From the IMG/VR virus record IMGVR_UViG_3300009551_000110, positions 1 through 26,865 of that record: 26,865 bases of DNA. One strand, given 5' to 3'. Position numbers and translations under genes: made by a program. Shown here in pieces: positions 1 to 5,630 of the stretch. Origin of the DNA: a virus. The notes beneath the pieces were generated by a model. It was not told the DNA's origin and ran no database searches. It saw only the letters and a list, made by a program, of their open reading frames with translations. Within the stretch, counting starts at the first letter, position 1, and the number at the start of each line of letters is the position of its first letter.

Positions 1-1
1 T

Positions 2-601
2 CCTAACGATCTTGGAAATCGCAACCTTGCTTTGTACGTTGACCGCTTTCTCAGTGGCTCCGACTCAGTAAGGTTCACTCCCGATCCCTTCAGCACTACC
101 GCAGACGTGGTATGGGCTAACACTGCGAACGTAGCAACTACCGGAAACAGCATTCAAAAGAATGCCGGCACTGACGGGGCGGCAGACGCGGGCGGTTTCT
201 CAACCAAGGCTGTTGGCCGCGCCCCTTGGCTTGTCAGTATGAAGATTACCGAGACAAACAAAACCAGAGTCTTTGGTGTCTCCAGTACAAGTACGGGAAT
301 CAACATCGCCAATATCTTGTACGGCTTTAATATCTTTTCTACTGGCGCACTGTTGCTATGGGAAAACGGCACGGGCTATGAATCAGGCGGACAAGCGTAT
401 TCAGCCAATGATGTTTACCAAGTAAGATCACCCGATGGCGTAAACGTTTATTTTGTGCGGATTCGCAGTGGAGTAGTAACAGTATTGCGCAAGGCTTCGA
501 TTCCAATCACGCCTTCAATGTATCCTCTTTTCGTTCAAGCAAACATCTTAGGATCAACAGGAACGATCACGGACGCTAAGATTCATGGGCTCTTGCAGTA
601 A
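2..601 (+). CDS. Tail/fibre-type beta-sandwich protein, C-terminal part (5' end outside window)
   Basis: The reading frame is open from base 2, so the protein begins upstream; 199 residues are visible. The pattern (a conserved GNSIQK turn, alternating beta-strand segments, then ENGTGYES and a late hydrophobic strand ending in HGLLQ) matches my memory of a Gly/Asn-rich jelly-roll module found in large bacterial and phage surface or tail proteins. By inference it is a receptor-binding or decoration domain at the end of a virion structural protein. There is no signal peptide in the visible part. Its TAA stop directly abuts the stop of the convergent gene at 602. The structural assignment is moderate and the exact role is unknown. 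Confidence 0.6.
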   Translation, partial: PNDLGNRNLALYVDRFLSGSDSVRFTPDPFSTTADVVWANTANVATTGNSIQKNAGTDGAADAGGFSTKAVGRAPWLVSMKITETNKTRVFGVSSTSTGINIANILYGFNIFSTGALLLWENGTGYESGGQAYSANDVYQVRSPDGVNVYFVRIRSGVVTVLRKASIPITPSMYPLFVQANILGSTGTITDAKIHGLLQ

Positions 602-790
602 TTACACACCGCCGTCCATTTCTTCTGCATCTTCAACCGTGTAGCACTCGCAGCGAAGGTGATCCGCGTAGCCCATCAAGCACTCGCCCGGATAAGCGCA
701 TTCCCAGTCTTCGTTATCTTCGTCTTCGAACTCGTAGTATTCGTCAGCTTCATCAACGAACGGGTCAATGTAGTCTTCACAGTAGCTCAT
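602..790 (-). CDS. Extremely acidic Cys-containing small protein
   Basis: 62 residues. The start chosen is the ATG at 790 because a GAGA/GAAAAG purine stretch lies just upstream; longer in-frame versions would run back inside the neighbouring gene. It has 23 Asp/Glu against one Arg (net about -22), mostly in residues 5-30, followed by C31-x5-C37 and C47-x-C49. It overlaps the end of the upstream gene by 14 nt. The family is not recognised. The charge would fit a DNA-mimic inhibitor, and the cysteines would fit a small metal site; both are inference only. Confidence 0.6.
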   Translation of the reverse strand: MSYCEDYIDPFVDEADEYYEFEDEDNEDWECAYPGECLMGYADHLRCECYTVEDAEEMDGGV

Positions 791-1157
791 CTTTTCTCGG
801 CTCTCTCCGTGCGTCTCGATACATCCACCAGCGGCCCTCTGCCCATCGCACACGTCCGTTGTAAATCCAAAAACTATCGTCGCCATAAGTGACCACAGAA
901 CCGTGATGCAGTCTGGTTTCAACCCGATCCCATTCTTCGTACATGCTACCCGGCGGCGAGGCCTTCCGCTTCCCATTGCAATCCCAGAAGTGATGCCACG
1001 GTCTAACAACGTAAGGCCGCAGATAGAAGATCACGGTGTTGGCGTAGCAGCAATATGGCTGTGCTTTATCAGGGCACGGAGCTTTAGTTAGAAGCGGTTC
1101 CCTAACTTCGATTAAATGCTCGAACTCAGTCGGCAGGATGAGAATGTCGTTATTCAT
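777..1157 (-). CDS. Hypothetical phage protein, Trp/Cys-rich
   Basis: 126 residues from an ATG at 1157. It is rich in aromatic residues (PWHHFWDCNGK around residues 53-63, RWWMYRD near residue 110) with a charged C-terminus. There is no signal peptide or membrane segment. The C-terminal half reads like a small beta-rich module (SVVTYGDDSFWIYNGRVRW). It lies between a small membrane peptide gene, with which it overlaps by 8 nt, and the acidic protein gene, all leftward, so it is probably co-transcribed. Not recognised. Confidence 0.55.
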   Translation of the reverse strand: MNNDILILPTEFEHLIEVREPLLTKAPCPDKAQPYCCYANTVIFYLRPYVVRPWHHFWDCNGKRKASPPGSMYEEWDRVETRLHHGSVVTYGDDSFWIYNGRVRWAEGRWWMYRDARREPRKDELL

Positions 1158-1329
1158 TGGTTAGACGCGGTTTCCGAGCAGCTTCTTTACGCGACCGCAC
1201 AGACTGAGCAAGATTGACCACCTTAGGCTTTGTTTGCTCAATGGGAACTTGCCGACAGTTACAAGTAGTTGTTCCATCTGCGTACATGAACAGAAAACAC
1301 ATAACAGTAATGGTAAGAAAGTCAATCAT
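1150..1329 (-). CDS. Small single-pass membrane peptide with ADGTTxCxC motif
   Basis: 59 residues starting at the ATG at 1329, preceded by a strong AAGGAG SD. Residues 1-16 form one hydrophobic segment, followed immediately by ADGTTTCNC and then a basic tail with RSRKEAARK. The same hydrophobic-ADGTTxCxC arrangement occurs in the opposite-strand gene at 1924-2115, so the two are probably diverged paralogues. Two closely spaced cysteines just outside the membrane could form a disulfide or be lipidated, although a normal lipobox is not evident. Function unknown; lysis-related or envelope-associated roles are guesses. Confidence 0.65.
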   Translation of the reverse strand: MIDFLTITVMCFLFMYADGTTTCNCRQVPIEQTKPKVVNLAQSVRSRKEAARKPRLTNE

Positions 1330-1391
1330 TCCTTTGCTCCTTGTTTGTATCGGTAGGAAGTGGACCCAGCCCACTTCCCTTTCGTTGAGTT

Positions 1392-1781
1392 TCAAAAGAT
1401 AACGAAGACCGGGCATCCCCACGCCGCCATACAGCCGTTATAGATCTGGTTGCTTCTATCCATACAACTAGACCAATGTTGATTCCCTTCAATCAGTAAG
1501 CAAGACTTCAGGTAAGCGGCTTCTTGCGCCTGACAGTCCTTGTCAGCCGTTACATAGTCTGGACACGTTGCGCATTCTCCGGTTGGGGCGACTATCTCAA
1601 GCGTTGACCCAATAGGCGTGAAGCTAACCTGTTGTTGCGCTGCGCTGTTTCGTGATTTGTTGAGGCCAGCGACCGTCTGTTTTCCCTGTTGGCGCGCGGG
1701 AATGGCCGCCACGGCCAGCAAAGCTAACAGGCCCAGCGATAATAAAATTACACGTAGGTTCCGGGTTGATATAAACTTCAT
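1392..1781 (-). CDS. Exported cysteine-rich protein with C-x10-C framework
   Basis: 129 residues. The ATG at 1781 has an AAGGAAA SD about 9 nt upstream. The N-terminus is a typical signal peptide: K2/R7/R10, a hydrophobic core at residues 11-27, then AIPA. The mature part has seven cysteines (70, 73, 83, 94, 106, 117, 123), spaced C83-x10-C94-x11-C106-x10-C117-x5-C123. This suggests a disulfide-linked helical hairpin in the periplasm or outside the cell. The protein at 26470-26727 has nearly the same framework. It sits between the two ADGTTxCxC peptide genes. Family unknown. Confidence 0.7.
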   Translation of the reverse strand: MKFISTRNLRVILLSLGLLALLAVAAIPARQQGKQTVAGLNKSRNSAAQQQVSFTPIGSTLEIVAPTGECATCPDYVTADKDCQAQEAAYLKSCLLIEGNQHWSSCMDRSNQIYNGCMAAWGCPVFVIF

Positions 1782-1854
1782 TTCGTGAGTTTCCTTTCTC
1801 TGAGTTTAAGGGTTTCGGATTAAAGGAGCCGGGCGCAACCGCACTCCTGTGAAC

Positions 1855-1883
1855 TTTCCTTCCAAGTGAACTGTAGTTATAAT
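1855..1883 (+). promoter_or_regulatory. Candidate sigma-70 promoter for the 1924 gene
   Basis: A perfect TATAAT -10 box lies at 1878-1883 and a partial -35 (TTTCCT, 1855-1860) at 17 bp spacing. The predicted start near 1890 leaves a leader of about 34 nt before the ATG at 1924. This is the only plus-strand gene within a leftward block, so it needs its own promoter. The -35 match is weak. Confidence 0.45.
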
Positions 1884-1923
1884 CCGCATCGCTTTCCCAA
1901 ATAATTTCAGGAAACAAAGTTAA

Positions 1924-2115
1924 ATGTTTGGTAAACCCGTAATCATTCTCTCAGGAATACTCACTGTACTCTGCTACTTGATCATGTTCGCGGATGGTAC
2001 GACCATCTGCTATTGCAGCACTGAACCGCCAGTTATACCGCCCAGTGCGGTCATCATCGAAGTGCAGCCGGGACCATCTCCAACTCCAATCCCTCCAGTA
2101 GATGATCCGCAATAG
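1924..2115 (+). CDS. Small membrane peptide with ADGTTxCxC motif and Pro-rich tail
   Basis: 63 residues; the ATG has an AGGAAA SD. Residues 6-21 are hydrophobic, followed by FADGTTICYC and a proline-rich acidic tail (PSPTPIPPVDDPQ). It is a clear relative of the peptide at 1150-1329 in the opposite orientation, but the tails differ (basic there, proline-rich here). A short membrane/Cys segment plus a Pro-rich tail recalls Rz1-type outer-membrane spanins, but no standard lipobox precedes the cysteines, so that comparison is weak. It ends 17 nt from the convergent phosphoesterase gene. Confidence 0.6.
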   Translation: MFGKPVIILSGILTVLCYLIMFADGTTICYCSTEPPVIPPSAVIIEVQPGPSPTPIPPVDDPQ

Positions 2116-2132
2116 ATCAATAAACCGGGCAC

Positions 2133-2762
2133 TCATATTTCAAACACGATCGGGTGATTCACCGGACTATAAGACTCGTCACAGATTGAAGCGTTAATGA
2201 ATCTTGTGCCGTTCAATTGCCACTCACCATAGCCGCCGTGAATGTGGCCGAAGACATGAAAGCGCGGCTTTGTGCGCCCGACCGCTTTCAACAATTCTTC
2301 ACAGCCTAAGTGCGGCTCGCCAAGTTTCACGTAATCAAGAATGCCCCACGGTGGACCATGTGTGATCAACACGTCGCAAGGCGGTATGCGGTCCCAATAG
2401 CGTCTGATTGCGGCACCGCGATCCATATTGAAGGCCCAATCACAGAAGCGCGGCTGCCACGGGGAACCGTAGAATTTAACGCCTTCGATTTCAACCATCG
2501 AGTCCTTTAGGTAATGCCCGAAGTCCGTAATTAGCGGCTCTGCCAATTCAGGCGAGCGCGAGAAGTCAAATAGCCAGTCATGGTTTCCAGCAACAAAGAT
2601 CTTATGCCGATGTGGCTGTGATTGGAACCACTCGGCAAAGGTCGCTACCTCGAAGTAGTCTCCGCTTATAGTCGCATCGCCCGCGTGAATCAACACATCG
2701 CCATCAGGGACCGCAATCCGATCTTCAAACGTATGCGTGTCACTAATTGCCACCACTCTCAC
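2133..2762 (-). CDS. Calcineurin-like metallophosphoesterase
   Basis: 209 residues with the full set of family metal-binding motifs: D8-x-H10 (ISDTH), GD28-29 (HAGD), GNHD 59-62, H135 (ITHGPP) and GHIH 172-175. This matches the small MPPED/239AB-like branch of the dimetal phosphoesterase superfamily, which hydrolyses phosphomono- or diester substrates. Phage copies may act on nucleotides, RNA or DNA ends; the substrate cannot be read from sequence. It is cytosolic, with no signal peptide. It lies downstream of the small zinc-protein genes in the leftward arm. Confidence 0.93.
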   Translation of the reverse strand: MRVVAISDTHTFEDRIAVPDGDVLIHAGDATISGDYFEVATFAEWFQSQPHRHKIFVAGNHDWLFDFSRSPELAEPLITDFGHYLKDSMVEIEGVKFYGSPWQPRFCDWAFNMDRGAAIRRYWDRIPPCDVLITHGPPWGILDYVKLGEPHLGCEELLKAVGRTKPRFHVFGHIHGGYGEWQLNGTRFINASICDESYSPVNHPIVFEI

Positions 2763-2784
2763 GGTTGTAACTCCTTGCTCTCAA

Positions 2785-2916
2785 TTACCAGATAGACCAC
2801 GCCCTTCTTCTCACCTTTGGCAGTGGTTCAAAAGTAGTAGGAACATCGACATATTCATACCCGATATACCACGTACAAAGCTCACGACCATCACGGTAGG
2901 TTATTGATCCGCCCAT
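2785..2916 (-). CDS. Small hypothetical protein
   Basis: 43 residues from the ATG at 2916, chosen because AAGGAA lies about 8 nt upstream; a longer in-frame version would run inside the zinc-protein gene. It is rich in aromatic and charged residues (CTWYIGYEYVDV, then KVRRRAWSIW at the C-terminus). It overlaps the 3' end of the preceding gene by 26 nt, suggesting coupled translation. Not recognised. Confidence 0.5.
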   Translation of the reverse strand: MGGSITYRDGRELCTWYIGYEYVDVPTTFEPLPKVRRRAWSIW

Positions 2917-3094
2917 TTGGTTTTCCTTTCTTGTAAGTGAAGTTAGGACATCTGCCACAGCCGCATCCCATTCCTCGTGACTCGTTATGTCTGGCATGGG
3001 CCCATCTTGGACACCCACAAAGACCACAGGGGATACGCCATCGAGGTTGATTGGCGAGATACTCATAGAACTGTGTCTCTGATTCAGTGATCAC
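2891..3094 (-). CDS. Small zinc-binding protein (CxxC...HxxH...CP-F)
   Basis: 67 residues from a GTG at 3094 that overlaps the previous stop as GTGA. Central region: C23-x2-C26, then HARH, then GCGCGRCPNF. This Cys/His layout is common in small phage proteins that end the motif with CP-[FY]; the protein at 24319-24624 shows a related layout. It probably binds one or two zinc ions, and no enzymatic residues are evident. Its likely role is protein or nucleic-acid contact, but unproven. Confidence 0.6.
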   Translation of the reverse strand: MITESETQFYEYLANQPRWRIPCGLCGCPRWAHARHNESRGMGCGCGRCPNFTYKKGKPNGRINNLP

Positions 3095-3309
3095 GAGCCT
3101 TTGATGAACTTATTATGCCCGACATGCCACGGGTTCTCTCGACATGTTCTGGCTATGCAGTAGTAAACGACCATTGGCAATCCATCTTTGAAATCCGGTT
3201 TATAATCCTTTGCCTTTTCCAGCCCTCGCAAGTGTGCTTCTGCCGCTCCGCGTGATCTGTGTCCGCGTTTGTGGCAGTGCTTTCCTATGCGTTCAATGGC
3301 TGGCATCAT
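3091..3309 (-). CDS. Small basic zinc-ribbon-like phage protein
   Basis: 72 residues, ATG at 3309 (ATGA overlap with the upstream gene). It resembles the frequent small phage/actinobacterial proteins with a GKxxxxSRxxAxxHLxxL helix followed by a YYC...C...W-H knuckle. Here these are HRSRGAAEAHLRGL and YYCIARTC...NPWHVGH. Basic and cytosolic. Function is not established for the family. Part of a coupled run of genes from 3662 to 2785. Confidence 0.6.
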   Translation of the reverse strand: MMPAIERIGKHCHKRGHRSRGAAEAHLRGLEKAKDYKPDFKDGLPMVVYYCIARTCRENPWHVGHNKFIKGS

Positions 3310-3662
3310 CTAGTGTCCATCCGCAAGCACCGTTTTGGTAACCACGTTAAGAATGCTCGCCTGTAACCCTCAGATCCATAGATAACCAAACACAAGTAAC
3401 GAGAGCCAACACGTTGAGCAATCCATATTTCATCATGCGGAAAGACTGCTCGTTGATAAGAACCGAGAGCAACGCACGGCATACCAAAGGTATCGCGTAA
3501 TCGGGCTGCTTTTAAGTCGTAACTCATTTGTGTAGCCATCTTGAAAGAGTTTGCGCGGGCATGTGATGCCCCATACTGTATGTGTCCGTATGCGACTGAG
3601 CTAGCCGCATCACTACCCAAGCCAGAAGCGTTACCGACTAGCTCGCCTTCGTGTTGGCTCAA
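3306..3662 (-). CDS. Hypothetical protein (start uncertain)
   Basis: 118 residues if it begins at the TTG at 3662; ATGs at 3539 (78 residues) or 3527 are alternatives. None has a convincing SD, so the start is undecided. The conserved-looking core is the C-terminal half, beta-rich with GMPCVALGSYQ and RYLCLVIYGSEGYRR. It ends in an ATGA overlap with the next gene, which supports it being expressed. Its upstream flank is the structured non-coding block 3719-3930. No domain recognised. Confidence 0.45.
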   Translation of the reverse strand: MSQHEGELVGNASGLGSDAASSVAYGHIQYGASHARANSFKMATQMSYDLKAARLRDTFGMPCVALGSYQRAVFPHDEIWIAQRVGSRYLCLVIYGSEGYRRAFLTWLPKRCLRMDTR

Positions 3663-3718
3663 ACGCTTTCGGTCTTATCCGCTGGCCTATCCCGACGATC
3701 ACCCGCGCAAACATTTGA

Positions 3719-3790
3719 TATACGGGACTTCTTCAAGGTCAATCCGATTGAACCTTCGCAAAGCGTTGCCGACAGTGCGAGTCCCGTATA
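3719..3790. ncRNA. Putative structured RNA element A (Y-shaped)
   Basis: An 11-bp perfect inverted repeat (TATACGGGACT at 3719-3729 with AGTCCCGTATA at 3780-3790) encloses two smaller helices. One is a hairpin at 3735-3756 (AAGGT+CAAT paired with ATTG+ACCTT, loop CCG, one bulged A). The other is TCGCA/TGCGA (3756-3760 with 3775-3779), which competes for base 3756. No gene occupies this interval. Strand, transcription and function are unknown. Confidence 0.5.
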
Positions 3791-3814
3791 AGTTGAAAAC
3801 CCCGTGAAATACCC

Positions 3815-3930
3815 TGCGCGGCGGACCCCGTTTTGGCGTCAAAGCGGTCGCGAACCGCTAGGCCCGACTCCTAGAAAGCCGTTGGATATCTGAGGACTGC
3901 TACGTCAATCTCCCTCAGCCCCGCCGCGCA
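3815..3930. ncRNA. Putative structured RNA element B (multi-helix junction)
   Basis: A 10-bp perfect closing helix (TGCGCGGCGG 3815-3824 with CCGCCGCGCA 3921-3930) surrounds three internal hairpins: AGCGG/CCGCT (3843-3847 with 3855-3859), CTAGG/CCTAG (3858-3862 with 3870-3874, 7-nt loop) and CTGAGG/CCTCAG (3890-3895 with 3913-3918). The overall plan is a cloverleaf of about 116 nt. It is not a tRNA: no T33, no acceptor CCA and no standard T-loop. It matches no RNA class I can name. Confidence 0.5.
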
Positions 3931-3956
3931 AGCCTTCAAATATCAGTTACAGTGAA

Positions 3957-4391
3957 TTACGCTGCTTCCTTAAACTCATGGAAGCCGGGCGTACTTGATA
4001 AATGATGAATGTTGTCGTCTGCCGATTTAACGCACTGCACACATGATCCAGACTGAATCTCTTGCGCCTTCTTCACACCCTCTGCGATGTTGCTCTTTAC
4101 GGCTTCAGGTAAAACCTTCTTAGCCCTAGACTTTCTTACCTGAAACTTGTGCCCGTGATCGTCGCCGCCGTGTATTGGATCACCTTCTGCCGCCCCGCAG
4201 ACTTCGCTATCTGTGAGCGGGAACTTACAAGGACGAACCTCCGCTTCGCTGGTGTTTGCCGGCGCAGGTTGAGATCCTTCTGCAAGTGGGACAAACTCAT
4301 CCAAGACGAGGTCTAACACGTCTTTGTTCTTTCGTAACTCTGTGATTAACTCTTTAGCGCGATTTTGGATTAGTGGGATTCTGCTTCTCAT
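3957..4391 (-). CDS. Phage protein with zinc-knuckle CKFP...CG...H...HxF
   Basis: 144 residues, ATG at 4391 with a GGAAGG SD. The N-terminal 35 residues form a charged helix. The middle holds a Cys/His motif: C54, C65, then DPIHGGDDHGHKF. This resembles the small zinc-binding stretch often seen in phage proteins as CxxP...CG...H.G..H.F. The C-terminal half is basic and helical with a C-x2-C pair (SCVQC) and two histidines near the end. The zinc ligands suggest a structural metal site. Role unknown; likely cytosolic. Confidence 0.6.
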   Translation of the reverse strand: MRSRIPLIQNRAKELITELRKNKDVLDLVLDEFVPLAEGSQPAPANTSEAEVRPCKFPLTDSEVCGAAEGDPIHGGDDHGHKFQVRKSRAKKVLPEAVKSNIAEGVKKAQEIQSGSCVQCVKSADDNIHHLSSTPGFHEFKEAA

Positions 4392-4415
4392 AAAGTCCTT
4401 CCTGAATGAAAGATA

Positions 4416-4757
4416 TTAACAACCGTGCTTTGTCTTCATGTGCCGCTCTAGCGCTTTGAATGAGCGGTTGCACTTCGGACAAACACCCCTCTTCACGCGG
4501 TTCAGTTCTCGTTGGAGTTTCTCGCGTTGTTCGCGCTCCATGCGTGTTTGATTTTGCTCTGCTGTGAGTCGCTTACGGAGTTTGTCTTCCTCGGTTTCCC
4601 CGCCGTAGACGTTCGAATGCCCGTTCGGACAAGTGAATGCTCGGTGATCCGCACGCCGCCGCTGCTCAAAGTCAGGCGTAACGCCGAACGGCATCCCGCA
4701 GTTCGCGCAATCAATAGCGTTGAATTCGTATTCAAATTTGATGGCTTTCAAACCCAT
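4416..4757 (-). CDS. Zinc finger - coiled coil - C2H2 zinc finger protein
   Basis: 113 residues, ATG at 4757 with a GAGGGG SD. Three parts are visible: an N-terminal metal knuckle (CANCGMPFG at 17-25, then CPNGH near 43-47), a long Gln/Glu/Arg coiled coil (about residues 55-90), and a C-terminal C2H2 finger (CPKCNRSFKALERHMKTKH). This architecture recurs in phage genomes, but its role is unknown. The coiled coil suggests a dimer, with the C2H2 unit binding nucleic acid or protein. Confidence 0.75.
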   Translation of the reverse strand: MGLKAIKFEYEFNAIDCANCGMPFGVTPDFEQRRRADHRAFTCPNGHSNVYGGETEEDKLRKRLTAEQNQTRMEREQREKLQRELNRVKRGVCPKCNRSFKALERHMKTKHGC

Positions 4758-4890
4758 AACAAACCCCTCTCAGTTTTTAGAAAACAATGGGCGATGCAGT
4801 TCCCCCCAAACACCGCCCATCTCAAAATAACGTCTCAATGGTTTGTCACCGCCCCAAGACGCTATCAAGAGATCTATTCCTTTTCACGCG

Positions 4891-5385
4891 CTACTCATTA
4901 ACTACCAGTTTTGGTTTTGGCAACGATTTAACCGGAGCCAAATCAATTGCAAGATCGCGTTTTGCGTCACGCCCGGCTGTGACTAGCTTCGCCGCTACTG
5001 CTAATTGATGGTCATAGCGTTGTTGCCCTACTGCGTCCAGTCGTTCACGAGGCGTGATTGCTAATCTTCGGAACGCGCGTGATGTCTTGCAGATGCCATG
5101 CTTAATATTCCCCTCAGAAACTTTCAGACGATCCGCTGGGTTGAGAATCTTTACACCAACGCCCTGAATCCACTCACTATCAATGTTCCGTTCATTGCGT
5201 AGTCGTCGCCGCCAAGCGTTGATCACGCCATAGAAGCGTGGCGTCTTTTGTTCGACACGGATGGTTTTCTCGAATTCATCATGTGTGATGATCTGATCTT
5301 CTGTCGGACTCGGATACGCTTCTTCTAACTTGCGCACGTCCGGCCCGTAAGGGATGCCAGCCACAACTACAGGTAACTTAGACAA
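4891..5385 (-). CDS. Conserved phage protein, probable winged-helix-like DNA-binding
   Basis: 164 residues from a TTG at 5385, selected because AAGG lies exactly 7 nt upstream. The central segment ITHDEFEKTIRVEQKTPRFY...AWRRRLRNERNID...GVGVKIL matches a recurrent phage pattern (a helix-turn-helix-like module ending in a wing with GVGxxVL). The C-terminus is basic and helical (RAFRRLAITPRERLD). DNA binding is therefore an inference. It overlaps the end of the 5367-5519 mini-gene by 19 nt. Confidence 0.6.
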   Translation of the reverse strand: MSKLPVVVAGIPYGPDVRKLEEAYPSPTEDQIITHDEFEKTIRVEQKTPRFYGVINAWRRRLRNERNIDSEWIQGVGVKILNPADRLKVSEGNIKHGICKTSRAFRRLAITPRERLDAVGQQRYDHQLAVAAKLVTAGRDAKRDLAIDLAPVKSLPKPKLVVNE

Positions 5386-5519
5386 TAGATCACCTTCTTT
5401 CTACGCCAATGGCGTCCTTGCTCGGCCTTACTACGTGCTACCGCGCGCAGCCGAGCTCTGCCGGGCGCAGGCTGGCCGTGCTCTACCCAGAACTTTATGA
5501 TTTCAATAAAATGAGCCAT
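5367..5519 (-). CDS. Small Arg-rich protein, 50 aa
   Basis: ATG at 5519 with a GAGG(GAG) SD just upstream. It reads MAHFIEIIKFWVEHGQP, then an Arg-rich helix (RARLRAVARSKAEQG) and WRRKK, ending inside the next gene. The ATG lies in the near-palindrome GAGCCATTGGCTC (5513-5525), which could be an operator or a hairpin over the start. The tail resembles the neighbouring 27-residue peptide. Function unknown; the basic composition suggests nucleic-acid binding. Confidence 0.5.
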   Translation of the reverse strand: MAHFIEIIKFWVEHGQPAPGRARLRAVARSKAEQGRHWRRKKVIYCLSYL

Positions 5520-5546
5520 TGGCTCCCTCACGTTGCGCTGCGGCGG

Positions 5547-5630
5547 CTAGCGGCGCTCGGCCCTACGGCGTTTTGCAGTGCCCCGCTGTTCCGAGCACAG
5601 CTCTGCCATGCGGAGGCGAGCAGAACTCAT
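5547..5630 (-). CDS. Arg-rich mini-protein, 27 aa, coupled to upstream gene
   Basis: Its ATG (5628-5630) overlaps the TGA of the 5627-6286 gene as ATGA, so it would be translated by reinitiation. The peptide is highly basic (SARLRMAELCSEQRG, then KRRRAERR). Similarity to the tail of the next small protein (ARLR...EQ-G...RR) hints at a local duplication, though short GC-rich sequence makes chance similarity possible. Confidence 0.35.
   Translation of the reverse strand: MSSARLRMAELCSEQRGTAKRRRAERR

Noticed and set aside
1624-1917. 97-residue minus-strand frame
   Set aside because: It overlaps the well-supported signal-peptide gene in another frame, lacks a domain and has no SD.
3541-3807. 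88-residue plus-strand frame
   Set aside because: Composition is irregular, it runs through the structured element A, and no SD is present.
3843-3874. tRNA-like arms (7-nt loops on 5-bp stems)
   Set aside because: On either strand the loops lack T33 and the T-loop consensus, and the acceptor helix and CCA are missing, so no tRNA gene is called.
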